A model generated the notes under the pieces. The model saw only the letters and a list, made by a program, of their open reading frames with translations. It did not search any database and was not told where the DNA came from. From Peptostreptococcaceae bacterium (GTDB lineage Bacteria; Bacillota; Clostridia; Peptostreptococcales; Peptostreptococcaceae), in contig CABIZO010000009.1 in assembly GCA_902363255.1 (NCBI GenBank), positions 14,753-78,752 on the forward strand: a DNA stretch of 64,000 bases, read 5' to 3'. Below, one piece after another: positions 44,099 to 53,455 of this stretch. The position numbers and the translations under genes are program-made. Every line of letters starts with the position of its first letter. Position 1 is the first letter of the stretch.

Positions 44099-44980
44099 TT
44101 AATCATTCGCTTCTAACCATTCGGTTAAAATCTTTATATATTTTTCATTTTCTTCAACAAAAGGCATATGTCTTGAATATTGGAATAGTTCCCATTTACT
44201 ATTAGGAATTCTATCATACATAGTTTTTGCAATATATGGTGAGCATAAATCTATTGCTCCACTAGTTATTAAACAAGGCTCCTCTATTTCATGCAATCTA
44301 TCTGTAAATTCATATCCGGCAAGTGTTCCTGATGGAGAAAACTCGTTATGCCCCCATCCTACAACATACGCTTCAGATCCTGATTTTTTAGGTCTTCTTA
44401 AGCATTCTGGATCATTTTCAGTTACTTCACCTGCACAGTACATCTTCATAAATTTATCTAGTGCATCGCTATATTCTTTACTAGAATAATCTCCACTATT
44501 TACTGCATCAAGTAAAGCTTTTTGATCAGCTTCATCCATATATGATATTCTTCTTTTTTGCTCTATTTCCCAAAGACTTGCAGAAGAAAGAGTAGATGAT
44601 AGAATATATGACTTAATTCCCTTTGGTTTATATTCAAGTGCATACCATATAGCCTGCATTCCACCCCAAGATTGTCCTAATAAATGAATTTCATCAAGTC
44701 CTAAATGTTCTCTTAGCGCAATAAGTTCTTTTATCCAAGTATCTGCATTAAATAATTCAGGATGTCCTTCTACAAATGAATTCCCACATCCTATTTGATC
44801 ATACATTATTACTTGCCTACCACTTTCTGCTATTTTATCTAATACTTCAAAGTAGTTGTGTGTAGAACCTGGCCCCCCATGAAGTAGTACTAATGGTGCC
44901 TTGCCTTCTGTTCCTTCACCTACTATTCGGTAATAAGTTTCGAAACCTTCAAAAGGCATATATCCTTCAGTTATTTTCAT
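44099..44980 (-). CDS. pip: Proline iminopeptidase (alpha/beta hydrolase)
   Basis: A 293-residue S33-family peptidase that releases N-terminal proline or other small hydrophobic residues from peptides. Visible: the oxyanion motif LLHGGPGSTHNYF (about 32-44), the nucleophile Ser104 in LGQSWGGMQ, an acidic residue in the SGAIDLCSP segment, and the catalytic histidine in YSRHMPFVEE. Length is typical of the lactobacillal PepIP/tricorn-associated group. No signal peptide. The promoter GTGAAA-N17-TATACT and an imperfect palindrome lie upstream. Monocistronic. Confidence 0.9.
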   Translation of the reverse strand: MKITEGYMPFEGFETYYRIVGEGTEGKAPLVLLHGGPGSTHNYFEVLDKIAESGRQVIMYDQIGCGNSFVEGHPELFNADTWIKELIALREHLGLDEIHLLGQSWGGMQAIWYALEYKPKGIKSYILSSTLSSASLWEIEQKRRISYMDEADQKALLDAVNSGDYSSKEYSDALDKFMKMYCAGEVTENDPECLRRPKKSGSEAYVVGWGHNEFSPSGTLAGYEFTDRLHEIEEPCLITSGAIDLCSPYIAKTMYDRIPNSKWELFQYSRHMPFVEENEKYIKILTEWLEAND

Positions 44981-45002
44981 GTTTAATCCCCCCTATTTAT
45001 CA

Positions 45003-45026
45003 TTAGAAACAAGAATTAGTTCCTAA
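45003..45026. promoter_or_regulatory. Imperfect palindrome in the pip leader
   Basis: On the minus strand TTAGGAAC, eight bases, GTTTCTAA; seven of eight positions pair. It lies between the promoter and the ribosome binding site of pip, so it may be a repressor site. No regulator gene is adjacent. Confidence 0.35.
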
Positions 45027-45058
45027 GTAATACTGTCAAAAATTTAGCAGTCTTATTT

Positions 45059-45087
45059 AGTATACCATGAAAGTAAAAGGTTTTCAC
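45059..45087 (-). promoter_or_regulatory. Promoter of pip
   Basis: GTGAAA (45082-45087), 17-bp spacer, TATACT (45059-45064) on the minus strand, about 78 bases before the start codon. Confidence 0.6.
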
Positions 45088-45151
45088 CATCATAGGACTA
45101 TGAAAATTTTGTAGATATATATAATTTTATTTTTCTTTACTTATTAAATAT

Positions 45152-45185
45152 AAAAAGAAACTAAGCATTATAACACTTAGTTTCT
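45152..45185 (-). terminator. Terminator after rlmD
   Basis: Perfect stem AGAAACTAAG / CTTAGTTTCT with a ten-base loop and a T-run on the minus strand, just beyond the rlmD stop. Confidence 0.85.
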
Positions 45186-45194
45186 AAATTTATA

Positions 45195-46547
45195 TTATTT
45201 CTTTAATTTTACTACTGTTTCACAGTGAGGTGTATTTGGGAACATATCCATACATTTAACTTTTTCAACTTTATATCCATAAGATTCAAATCCTTTTATA
45301 TCTAAAACTAAAGTCTTTGGATTACATGAAATATAAACTATTTCATTAGCGCCAAATCCACTTATATCCCTTATGGCATCTTTGTGAACTCCTGGTCTTG
45401 GTGGATCAACTATAATTAAGTCTGGTTTCTCAGACAGATTCTTAACAACCTTAGCCACATCACCAGCTATAAACTCACAGTTATCAAGCCCATTTAATTT
45501 AGTATTTTCATTAGCAGCAACAACAGCTTCTTCTATTATTTCGATACCATAAACTTGTTTAGCTGCACTCGCCATAACTTGTCCTATAGTCCCTGTTCCA
45601 CTATATAAGTCAAATAATACCTTTCCTTCATGATCTCCAACAAATTCTCTAGCTATGCTGTATAATTTTTCAGCACCTTTAGTATTTGTTTGGAAGAATG
45701 AGAATGGAGATATTTTAAATCTTAAACCTAAAACTACTTCTTCTATATAGTCTCTTCCATGTAAAACTCTTAATTCATCACAGTTAACTGCATCAGCAAG
45801 TCCATCATTTATAGTGTGTAATATACTTACTACTTCAGCCTCTGTTCCAAGGTTTAATATCATGTCTTTGTACTCAGTCATATCAAAATCTTCTTGAGTA
45901 GTTGTAACTATATTAACCATTAATTCATTAGTATTAACACCTTTTCTCACAACTAAGTTTCTTAAGTAACCTTGGTGAGAATTTATTCTATAATAAGGAA
46001 GTTTTTTTTCTCCAAAATATTCAACTGTAGAAGTTAATACTTTTATAAAGTCTGAATCTACTAATCTACAATCATTAACTGTTATAATATCTAAGTGTCT
46101 TCCTTTTTTATGCATTCCTAAAGTAAGAGGTCCACCTTTTACTTCATCTCCAAAAGTGTACTCCATTTTATTTCTATATAGTCTTTCAACTGGACTTCCT
46201 TCGATTCCTAAAAATTCAAATCCTTCGATTCCTTGTTCTTCAAATAATTTTAAAACTTGTTCACCTTTTATTTCTAATTGCTTTTCATAAGGTACTGATA
46301 ATATGGAACATCCTCCACACGCACCAAAATGTTTACATACTGGCGCAGTTTCTATTGGTGAATTTTCTAATACTTCAAGTAATTTTACTTCAGCTTTTTC
46401 ACTTCTAGCTTTTTTAACAACAGCTTTTACTTTTTGACCAGTAATTCCACCCTTCATTTTTACTTTTCTTTTTCCTATTAATGTTGAAGACTCTCCTCCA
46501 AACTCCATAGAACCTACTTCAAATTCAATTATGTCTTTTCTTTTCAC
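45195..46547 (-). CDS. rlmD: 23S rRNA (uracil-1939-C5)-methyltransferase
   Basis: 450 residues, RumA/RlmD family. An N-terminal TRAM domain (about 1-60) is followed by the [4Fe-4S] cysteines in CKHFGACGGCSI and NDCRL. The SAM motif is VLFDLYSGTGTIGQVMA, then VDPPRPGVHKD and the catalytic cysteine in YISCNPKTL. Low-GC bacteria may carry two paralogues (RlmD and RlmCD), so the exact uracil is uncertain. The start is a GTG with GGAGGAA before it. It lies 19 bp after the pseudouridine synthase gene, in the same operon. Confidence 0.9.
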   Translation of the reverse strand: MKRKDIIEFEVGSMEFGGESSTLIGKRKVKMKGGITGQKVKAVVKKARSEKAEVKLLEVLENSPIETAPVCKHFGACGGCSILSVPYEKQLEIKGEQVLKLFEEQGIEGFEFLGIEGSPVERLYRNKMEYTFGDEVKGGPLTLGMHKKGRHLDIITVNDCRLVDSDFIKVLTSTVEYFGEKKLPYYRINSHQGYLRNLVVRKGVNTNELMVNIVTTTQEDFDMTEYKDMILNLGTEAEVVSILHTINDGLADAVNCDELRVLHGRDYIEEVVLGLRFKISPFSFFQTNTKGAEKLYSIAREFVGDHEGKVLFDLYSGTGTIGQVMASAAKQVYGIEIIEEAVVAANENTKLNGLDNCEFIAGDVAKVVKNLSEKPDLIIVDPPRPGVHKDAIRDISGFGANEIVYISCNPKTLVLDIKGFESYGYKVEKVKCMDMFPNTPHCETVVKLKK

Positions 46548-46566
46548 TATAATTTCCTCCGTGATT

Positions 46567-47289
46567 TTATCTTTCTTCTATTAATTTAACTTCTTCATCA
46601 GTTAATTCTCTATATTCACCTAGACCTAATGTTTCATCTAGTATTAATTTACCCATAGACAGTCTTTTCAAGTATACTACTTTTTTGCCTACACTCTCAA
46701 ACATTCTTTTTACTTGGTGGAATTTACCTTCATGTATAGTAAGCTCTATTTCTGATAAATTATCACTTTTTAATATTTTTAGTTGAGATGACATAGTCTC
46801 ATATCCATCATCTAAAGTTACACCTTTTTCAAAAGCCTTCGCATCTTCTTCTGTTACTATTCCATCTATTTTTGCATAATATGTTTTAGGTACATGTTTC
46901 TTAGGAGACAATACTCTATGAGCCAGTTGACCATCATTAGTTAAAACTAAAAGTCCCTCTGTATCCTTGTCCAACCTCCCAACAGGAAATGGTTCAAATG
47001 TTAGATAAGATGGATCTATTAAGTCTAAAACTATTGGATCTCTTTTGTCAAAGGTTGCTGATAAATATCCATCTGGTTTATTCATCATTATATAAACAAA
47101 TTCTCTGTATCTTACTACTTCATTATTAAATTCTATTTTATCAACATCCGTATCAACTTGTGTACCAGGATTTGATATTACTTTATCATTTACCTTAACT
47201 AATCCTTTTTTACAGTATACTTTTAGTTCTGCTCTACTTCCATACCCTAAATTAGAAAGAATTTTGTCTATTCTTAATTTTTTTGCCAT
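46567..47289 (-). CDS. rsuA: 16S rRNA pseudouridine synthase, RsuA family
   Basis: 240 residues. An N-terminal S4 RNA-binding domain (RIDKILSNLGYGSRAELK...GLVKVNDKV) is followed by the catalytic domain, with the aspartate in FPVGRLDKDTEGLLVLTNDG and HEGKFHQVKRMFESVGK near the C-terminus. It converts a uridine, by family U516 of 16S rRNA, to pseudouridine. AAGGAGG precedes the ATG. First gene of an operon with rlmD, both being rRNA modifiers. Confidence 0.9.
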   Translation of the reverse strand: MAKKLRIDKILSNLGYGSRAELKVYCKKGLVKVNDKVISNPGTQVDTDVDKIEFNNEVVRYREFVYIMMNKPDGYLSATFDKRDPIVLDLIDPSYLTFEPFPVGRLDKDTEGLLVLTNDGQLAHRVLSPKKHVPKTYYAKIDGIVTEEDAKAFEKGVTLDDGYETMSSQLKILKSDNLSEIELTIHEGKFHQVKRMFESVGKKVVYLKRLSMGKLILDETLGLGEYRELTDEEVKLIEER

Positions 47290-47553
47290 TTTATTTACCT
47301 CCTTAAGAAGTATATTTATTTTATTTAAATAAAATTTGCTTTACTTATATCACAACAATATATCTCTACTATTTCCTCAAATACATATGTTGCTAAAAAT
47401 TAATTAAAAATAACATAATCACTATTATATATTATAATTTAAGTTTTTGCTTATTATAATTTACTCTATACTCTTTTTTATTTTAGTTATATAATATTAA
47501 TGATGGGTAGGTTTTATAAATTTTAAACTTAATTAAAATTTGGAGGTTTAAAT

Positions 47554-48417
47554 ATGTTAGTTTCTGCAAAAGAAATGCTAGTTAAAGCAAGAGAAGGAAA
47601 ATACGCAGTAGGTCAATTCAATATAAATAACTTAGAATGGACAAAAGCAATATTATTAACTGCTCAAGAAAACAATTCACCTGTTATACTTGGAGTATCT
47701 GAAGGTGCTGGAAAATACATGGGTGGATATGATACAGTAGTAGGAATGGTAAATGGATTAATAAAAGGATTAAATATAACTGTTCCAGTTGCTCTTCACT
47801 TAGATCACGGTTCTTATGAAGGAGTTTTAAAAACTATAGAAGCTGGATTCTCTTCAGTAATGTTTGATGGATCTCATTATCCATTTGATGAGAATGTTGC
47901 TAAGACTAAAGAATTAGTTGAATTAGCTCATTCAAAAGGTATATCTATAGAAGCTGAAGTTGGTTCAATAGGTGGAGAGGAAGACGGTGTTGTAGGTGCT
48001 GGTGAAATAGCTGACCCTCAAGAATGTAAAGCTATATCTGATTTAGGAATAGATTTCTTAGCTGCTGGTATAGGTAACATACATGGTCAATATCCTTCTA
48101 ACTGGGCTGGATTAAACTTTGAAGCATTAGGAAAAATAAATGATGCTACAGGAGATATGCCATTAGTATTACATGGTGGAACTGGTATTCCAGAAGATAT
48201 GATAAAAGAAGCTATATCTTTAGGTGTTGCTAAAATCAATGTTAATACTGAATGCCAATTAGTATTTGCTGAAGCTACTCGTAAATACATAGAAGAAGGA
48301 AAAGATTTACAAGGTAAAGGATTTGACCCTCGTAAATTATTAGCTCCAGGATTTGATGCTATAAAAGCATGTGTTAAAGAAAAAATGGAACTATTCGGTT
48401 CTATAAACCAAGCATAA
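47554..48417 (+). CDS. fba: Class II fructose-1,6-bisphosphate aldolase
   Basis: A 287-residue zinc-dependent glycolytic enzyme that cleaves fructose 1,6-bisphosphate to two triose phosphates. The motifs are VALHLDHGSYE (with the zinc-binding His), SVMFDGSHYPFDEN, IEAEVGSIGG, and LHGGTGIPEDMI for phosphate binding. Codon use is biased to preferred codons, as in highly expressed genes. GGAGG lies before the start and a strong terminator follows, so it is monocistronic. The 264 bp upstream has a TATAAT near 47496-47502 but no matching -35 that I would defend. Confidence 0.96.
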   Translation: MLVSAKEMLVKAREGKYAVGQFNINNLEWTKAILLTAQENNSPVILGVSEGAGKYMGGYDTVVGMVNGLIKGLNITVPVALHLDHGSYEGVLKTIEAGFSSVMFDGSHYPFDENVAKTKELVELAHSKGISIEAEVGSIGGEEDGVVGAGEIADPQECKAISDLGIDFLAAGIGNIHGQYPSNWAGLNFEALGKINDATGDMPLVLHGGTGIPEDMIKEAISLGVAKINVNTECQLVFAEATRKYIEEGKDLQGKGFDPRKLLAPGFDAIKACVKEKMELFGSINQA

Positions 48418-48443
48418 TTTTAATAGTTTAATTTAGAGATTTT

Positions 48444-48477
48444 AAAGACAAATGTGATTTTTATTACATTTGTCTTT
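48444..48477 (+). terminator. Terminator of fba
   Basis: Perfect 12-bp stem AAAGACAAATGT / ACATTTGTCTTT with a ten-base loop and a T-run. Confidence 0.92.
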
Positions 48478-48479
48478 TT

Positions 48480-49190
48480 ATATTATTTAAATAATCAATT
48501 TATTAACATTGTATTTATATATAAAGATTTATTTTATTTCTTGATTTATGTTATTTTATTGCTTTTTATTTATTATTCACCATATTTATGTATAAATTAT
48601 TATAAAATTTGATAATTATCGACATGATTTATTAATTTTATAATATTTATCATTCATAATTAAAATGTTATGAATAGTATTTTTCGTTATTTATTTAACA
48701 ATTATCTTCTATTTTTTTATGTCTTTTTCCAAAAAAACAAATGACTTTTTCATATTTATGACTTATCATTATGATAACAAAATATTTTTTCAGAATATTA
48801 AAATCATTCCTTAAATTTTAATTTTTTTCTAACACTATACTTTTCTTTTTAAATCATGCAATAATATTAATTACACTTTTCTTTATTTACTAAACAAATT
48901 CCCATAAATTCTTGAATTTAACACACTTATTCAATATTTGAATTATAATTTTTCATTGGCATTTTAGTATATTCCTATACTATAATATAAAGTAGGATTA
49001 CAAATTTTTTCCATTTAATGTTTTTTATATATTTATCATAGAAAATTTCGAATGTTAAAAATTTAACTCTATAAGTTTTTAGTTAACCGATTTTATAACT
49101 ACAACCTCTTAAAATTTATAGAATGTATTTCAAGTTTTTGCTGTTAATTATTTACTATGACTAACTTCAAAATGAAAAGGGGGAATTTAC
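48480..49190. other. 710-bp A/T-rich region upstream of the hydrogenase operon
   Basis: No open frame with a ribosome binding site is present on either strand. It contains a 15-bp perfect palindrome ATTCAATATTTGAAT (48929-48943), a promoter-like TTGGCA-N19-TATAAT (48956-48986) and a Rex-like box (49052-49069). Its length suggests layered control of the hydrogenase genes, or a small RNA not recognisable by eye. Confidence 0.6.
49052..49069 (+). promoter_or_regulatory. Rex-like redox operator before hydCBA
   Basis: The site contains GTTAA-AAAT-TTAAC, the central palindrome of the Rex consensus TTGTTAA-N4-TTAACAA; 11 of 14 informative bases match. It sits in the 17-bp spacer of a possible promoter, TTCGAA (49047-49052) to TATAAG (49070-49075 region). 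Rex senses NADH/NAD+ and represses hydrogenase and fermentation genes in clostridia; binding here is inferred. Confidence 0.5.
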
Positions 49191-49691
49191 ATGTGCAATT
49201 TTGTTTCACAAAACAAAAAATTATTTGATGAGTTAGATAGCTTAATCACTGCTCTTCCTGAAGCTGATGAAAGTGCATTAATATATGTACTTAAAGAAGC
49301 TCAAGGTATATTCGGCTATCTACCAAAAGAAGTTCAGCTTTATATCGCAGGGAAATTAGGGGTCTCCCCTGCCAAAGTATATGGTGTTGTTAGCTTCTAT
49401 TCTTACTTCTCTACTACTCCAGTTGGAGAACATAAAATCAATGTATGTTTAGGAACTGCTTGCTTCGTCAAAGGTTCAAAAGCTGTCCTTGCAGAATTTG
49501 AAAAACAATTAGGCATAAAATCTGGAGAAACTACTCCTGATCTTAAATTTACTATTGAATGTTTAAGATGCGTTGGTGCTTGTGGACTTGCTCCTGTTGT
49601 TGTTGTTGATGGTAAGGTCTATAGCCGTGTTACACCTGATGATGTTACAGGCATAATAGACGAGTATAAAGAAGTAGAAATGAGCTGTTAG
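49191..49691 (+). CDS. hydC: Bifurcating hydrogenase gamma subunit (NuoE-like)
   Basis: A 166-residue thioredoxin-fold [2Fe-2S] protein. The cluster cysteines are in CLGTACFVKGS and CLRCVGACGLAP (about 85-90 and 125-135). It corresponds to HydC/HymA, the NuoE homologue of trimeric [FeFe] hydrogenases, and relays electrons within the complex. The start is preceded by AAAGGGGG. The next gene begins 12 bp later, so the three subunits are co-translated from one mRNA. Confidence 0.93.
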   Translation: MCNFVSQNKKLFDELDSLITALPEADESALIYVLKEAQGIFGYLPKEVQLYIAGKLGVSPAKVYGVVSFYSYFSTTPVGEHKINVCLGTACFVKGSKAVLAEFEKQLGIKSGETTPDLKFTIECLRCVGACGLAPVVVVDGKVYSRVTPDDVTGIIDEYKEVEMSC

Positions 49692-49703
49692 GGGGGATAA
49701 TAC

Positions 49704-51593
49704 ATGAAAAGAATTAATTCTTATGCTGAATTAAAAACTGCTGTTGAAGAGTACAAACCTCTTCTTGATTTAAGAAAGAAGGACGGCGTTGATGGTATTC
49801 CTGCAAAAAGGGAAATATTAGTTTGTGGTGATACTGGATGTGCTTCTTCTGGTAGTATTAAGGTTTTAGAAGCTTTGCAAGATGAGATAAAAAAAGCTGG
49901 TCTTGAAGATGTTGCTAAAGTTGAATTAACTGGATGCTTTGGATTCTGTGCTGTTGGTCCTATAGTAAAAGTTTATCCTGATAACGTTTTCTATGTTAAT
50001 CTTTCTCCAGAAGATGCTAAAGAAATCGTTGAAAGTCATATAAAAAATAATATAGTTGTTGAAAGATTATTATTTGAAGAACCATCATTAGATAACTTAA
50101 GAGTTAATAATGAAAAAGATATGTCTTTCTATAAAAAACAAGAAAAAATTGCTTTAAGAAACCTTGGTACTATACATCCAGAGCGTCTTGAAGAGTATTT
50201 AGCAAATGGAGGATACTTAGCTCTTGGAAAATCATTAAATGAAATGACTCCTGAACAAGTAGTTGAAGAAATAAAAGCTTCTGGCCTTAGAGGTAGAGGT
50301 GGAGCTGGATTCCCTACTGGTGTAAAATGGGAAGCTGCTGCTAAAAACCCTCCTGTTAACGGTAAAAAATTCGTTGTATGTAATGCTGACGAAGGTGACC
50401 CAGGTGCTTTCATGGATAGATCTTTATTAGAAGGTGACCCTCATAATGTATTAGAAGCTATGGCAATATGCGGATACGCTATAGGATCTGATATTGGATA
50501 CATATATATAAGAGCTGAATACCCTCGTGTTATAGAAAGATTAAAAATAGCTATAGCTGCTGCTGAAGAAGCTGGACTATTAGGTGAAAATATAATGGGT
50601 AGCGGATTCAACTTTAAACTTGAATTAAAATACGGTGCTGGTGCTTTCGTTTGTGGTGAAGGTACTGCATTAATGCACTCTATAGAAGGTAAACGTGGTG
50701 AGCCTAGAATGAAAACTTTCTCTTCTTCTAAACACGGTTTATGGAATGCTCCTACATGCTTAAATAACGTTGAAACATTTGGTAATGTTCCAATTATAAT
50801 AACTAAAGGTTCTGACTGGTTCTCTTCTTTTGGTACAGAAGATTCTAAAGGTACTAAAGTTTTCGCATTAGGTGGAAAAGTAAATAATGTCGGACTTGTT
50901 GAAGTTCCTATGGGTACTACTCTTAGAGAGATTGTATATGAAATAGGTGGAGGTATCTTAAATAATAAAGAATTTAAAGCTGTTCAAACTGGTGGACCAT
51001 CTGGTGGATGTATTTCTTCTAAAGATTTAGATACTCCTATAGATTACAAATCCCTAGCTTCTATAGGATCTATGATGGGTTCTGGTGGTATGCTTGTTCT
51101 TGATGAAACTGACTGTATGGTTGATATAGCTAGATTTTTCTTAGACTTCTCTGTTGAGGAATCTTGTGGTAAATGTACTCCTTGTCGTATAGGTACAAAG
51201 AGATTATATGAATTATTAACTAAGATTTGTGAAGGTAAAGGATGTGAACAAGACTTAGTTGACTTAAAAGACTTAGCATTAACTGTTAAAAATACTGCTC
51301 TATGTGGTCTAGGAAAATGCGCTCCTAACCCTGTACTAAGTACTATGGATTGTTTTTATGATGAATACGTAGCTCACGTTAAAGATCATAAATGTCCAGC
51401 AGGAAAATGTAGTTCTATGCTAGACTTTATAATTACTGATGAGTGTATTGGTTGTGGACTATGTGCTAAAAACTGTCCAGTTAATGCAATAAGCGGTGAA
51501 AAGAAAGAAAAACATGTAATAGATACTTCTGTATGTATTAAATGTGGTACTTGTATAGAAAAATGTAAGAAGGGTGCAATTGTTAAAAGATAA
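49704..51593 (+). CDS. hydB: Bifurcating hydrogenase beta subunit, NADH/FMN-binding (NuoF-like)
   Basis: 629 residues. The N-terminal thioredoxin-like [2Fe-2S] domain has CGDTGCASSGS and LTGCFGFCAVGP. NADH is bound at GLRGRGGAGFPTG and FMN at CNADEGDPGAF. The [4Fe-4S] site is ESCGKCTPCRIGT, and the C-terminus has two ferredoxin motifs, CIGCGLCAKNCP and CIKCGTCIEKCK. This is HydB/HymB, the subunit where electrons from NADH and ferredoxin meet for flavin-based bifurcation or confurcation. GGGGGG lies before the ATG. Confidence 0.95.
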   Translation: MKRINSYAELKTAVEEYKPLLDLRKKDGVDGIPAKREILVCGDTGCASSGSIKVLEALQDEIKKAGLEDVAKVELTGCFGFCAVGPIVKVYPDNVFYVNLSPEDAKEIVESHIKNNIVVERLLFEEPSLDNLRVNNEKDMSFYKKQEKIALRNLGTIHPERLEEYLANGGYLALGKSLNEMTPEQVVEEIKASGLRGRGGAGFPTGVKWEAAAKNPPVNGKKFVVCNADEGDPGAFMDRSLLEGDPHNVLEAMAICGYAIGSDIGYIYIRAEYPRVIERLKIAIAAAEEAGLLGENIMGSGFNFKLELKYGAGAFVCGEGTALMHSIEGKRGEPRMKTFSSSKHGLWNAPTCLNNVETFGNVPIIITKGSDWFSSFGTEDSKGTKVFALGGKVNNVGLVEVPMGTTLREIVYEIGGGILNNKEFKAVQTGGPSGGCISSKDLDTPIDYKSLASIGSMMGSGGMLVLDETDCMVDIARFFLDFSVEESCGKCTPCRIGTKRLYELLTKICEGKGCEQDLVDLKDLALTVKNTALCGLGKCAPNPVLSTMDCFYDEYVAHVKDHKCPAGKCSSMLDFIITDECIGCGLCAKNCPVNAISGEKKEKHVIDTSVCIKCGTCIEKCKKGAIVKR

Positions 51594-51616
51594 TTACGCT
51601 AAGGAGGGGTTTATTA

Positions 51617-53377
51617 ATGAGTTTAGTTAATTTAACTATAAATGGCAAAGCTGTTTCTGTTCCTTCTGATACAAAAATATTAGAAGCTGCAAAACAAGTA
51701 AATGTTAAAATACCAAGCCTATGTCATTTACATATGGATGATATAAAATTTGATAACCATTGTGCATCATGTCGTGTATGTATGGTTAGTGCAGGTAGAA
51801 AATTAGTTCCTGCTTGTGGTACCTTAGTTAAAGAAGGAATGGTTGTAAACACTAATTCTCCAGAAGCATTAAAATACAGAAAAAATGTTGTTGAATTAAT
51901 GTTATCAGATCATCCAAAAGATTGTTTATCTTGTGTTAAGAACGGTCATTGTGAACTACAAGATATAGCTGCAGATTTAGGAATAAGAGAAGTTAGATTC
52001 CAATGTGGAGAACAATCTTCTGTTCCTGTTGATACTTCTACTAAGTCCATAGTTAAAGATCATGCAAAATGTATACTATGTCGAAGATGTGAAACTATGT
52101 GCAGCGAAGTTCAAACTGTTGGTGTTCTGTCTGGTATCAACCGTGGATTTGGTACAGAAGTAAGTACATTCTACGGTGTTGATTTAGCTGATACTAACTG
52201 TACTTTCTGTGGTCAATGTATAAGTGTATGTCCAACAGGTGCATTAGTTGAAAAAGACAATACTAAGACTGCTTGGGATGCATTAGCTCAAAAAGAAAAA
52301 CCAGTTATGGTTCAAACTGCCCCAGCTGTAAGGGTTGGTTTAGGAGAAGAATTTGGATTAGATCCAGGTTCTATATCTACTGGTAAAATGGTTGCTGCAT
52401 TAAAAGCTTTAGGATTTGATTATGTATTTGATACTAACTTTGCTGCTGACTTAACAATAATGGAAGAAGCTAATGAATTTGTAAATAGATTTGTTAAAGG
52501 CGAAAAACTTCCTATATTAACTAGCTGTTGTCCAGCTTGGGTTAACTTCATGGAACATGAATTCCCTGATTTATTACCTCATCTATCTACTTGTAAATCT
52601 CCACAAAGTATGTTTTCTCCAATAGCTAGACATTACTTTGCTGAAAAAGTTTTAAATAAGAAACCAGATGAAGTTATAGTTATGTCTATAATGCCTTGTG
52701 TTGCTAAAAAATATGAAGTTTCAAGAGAAGAATTAGGTGGAGATGGATATTTAGATACTGATTTATCATTAACCACTAGAGAATTAGCTAGAATGATAAA
52801 AGAAGCTGGTATAGATTTAGCTAACATAGAAGAAGCTGAATTTGATAGTCCACTTGGATACTCTACTGGTGCCGCTGATATATTCGGTGCAACTGGTGGT
52901 GTTCTTGAAGCTGCACTTAGAACTGCTTATCATGATATAACTAAAGAAGAAGCTCCATCTCTAGACTTTACAGTTGTTAGAGGTATGGATGGTATCAAAG
53001 AAGCTTCTTTAGAAATAGCTGGTCATACAGTAAATGTAGCTGCTGCAAGTAGTTTAGGAAACGCTAGAAAATTAATGGATGAATTAAGAGCTGGAAATTC
53101 AAAATATCATGTAATAGAAATAATGGCTTGTCCTGGTGGATGTGTTGCCGGTGCTGGTCAACCTTATCATGGTGGAGATTATGATAAAGTTAAAGCAAGA
53201 GCTAAAGCTCTATATGAAATAGATGCTAATAAACCACAACGTCTTTCTCATAATAATCCGGACATCATCAAATTATATGATGAGTTCCTAGGTGAAAGAG
53301 GCGGACATAAATCTCATGAATTACTACACACTGAATATTATGATAAGAGCAATGTATTTGCTGATGCTGAATGCTAA
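51617..53377 (+). CDS. hydA: [FeFe] hydrogenase catalytic alpha subunit
   Basis: 586 residues. The N-terminus has a plant-type [2Fe-2S] domain (ASCRVCMVSAG, PACG), a His-ligated [4Fe-4S] motif (HPKDCLSCVKNGHC) and two [4Fe-4S] sites (CILCRRCETMC, CTFCGQCISVC). The H-cluster motifs are L1 TSCCPAW, L2 MPCVAKKYE and L3 MACPGGCVAGAGQ, all intact, so the enzyme should be active. It reduces protons with electrons from NADH and reduced ferredoxin supplied by the other two subunits, in the cytoplasm. The maturases HydE, HydF and HydG are not in the window. AAGGAGG precedes the ATG. Confidence 0.96.
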   Translation: MSLVNLTINGKAVSVPSDTKILEAAKQVNVKIPSLCHLHMDDIKFDNHCASCRVCMVSAGRKLVPACGTLVKEGMVVNTNSPEALKYRKNVVELMLSDHPKDCLSCVKNGHCELQDIAADLGIREVRFQCGEQSSVPVDTSTKSIVKDHAKCILCRRCETMCSEVQTVGVLSGINRGFGTEVSTFYGVDLADTNCTFCGQCISVCPTGALVEKDNTKTAWDALAQKEKPVMVQTAPAVRVGLGEEFGLDPGSISTGKMVAALKALGFDYVFDTNFAADLTIMEEANEFVNRFVKGEKLPILTSCCPAWVNFMEHEFPDLLPHLSTCKSPQSMFSPIARHYFAEKVLNKKPDEVIVMSIMPCVAKKYEVSREELGGDGYLDTDLSLTTRELARMIKEAGIDLANIEEAEFDSPLGYSTGAADIFGATGGVLEAALRTAYHDITKEEAPSLDFTVVRGMDGIKEASLEIAGHTVNVAAASSLGNARKLMDELRAGNSKYHVIEIMACPGGCVAGAGQPYHGGDYDKVKARAKALYEIDANKPQRLSHNNPDIIKLYDEFLGERGGHKSHELLHTEYYDKSNVFADAEC

Positions 53378-53409
53378 TAATCAATCCTTTGTATAATTAA
53401 TTAAAATTT

Positions 53410-53450
53410 AAAGGGAGTTATGAAATTTTCAAAATCTCATAACTCCCTTT
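53410..53450. terminator. Terminator shared by hydA and hprK
   Basis: Perfect 14-bp stem AAAGGGAGTTATGA / TCATAACTCCCTTT with A/T-runs on both sides, between the convergent genes hydA and hprK. Confidence 0.92.
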
Positions 53451-53455
53451 TTAAT

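Noticed and set aside
48480..49190. Replication origin or CRISPR leader in the A/T-rich gap
   Set aside because: No DnaA-box cluster, no iterons and no regularly spaced direct repeats are visible.
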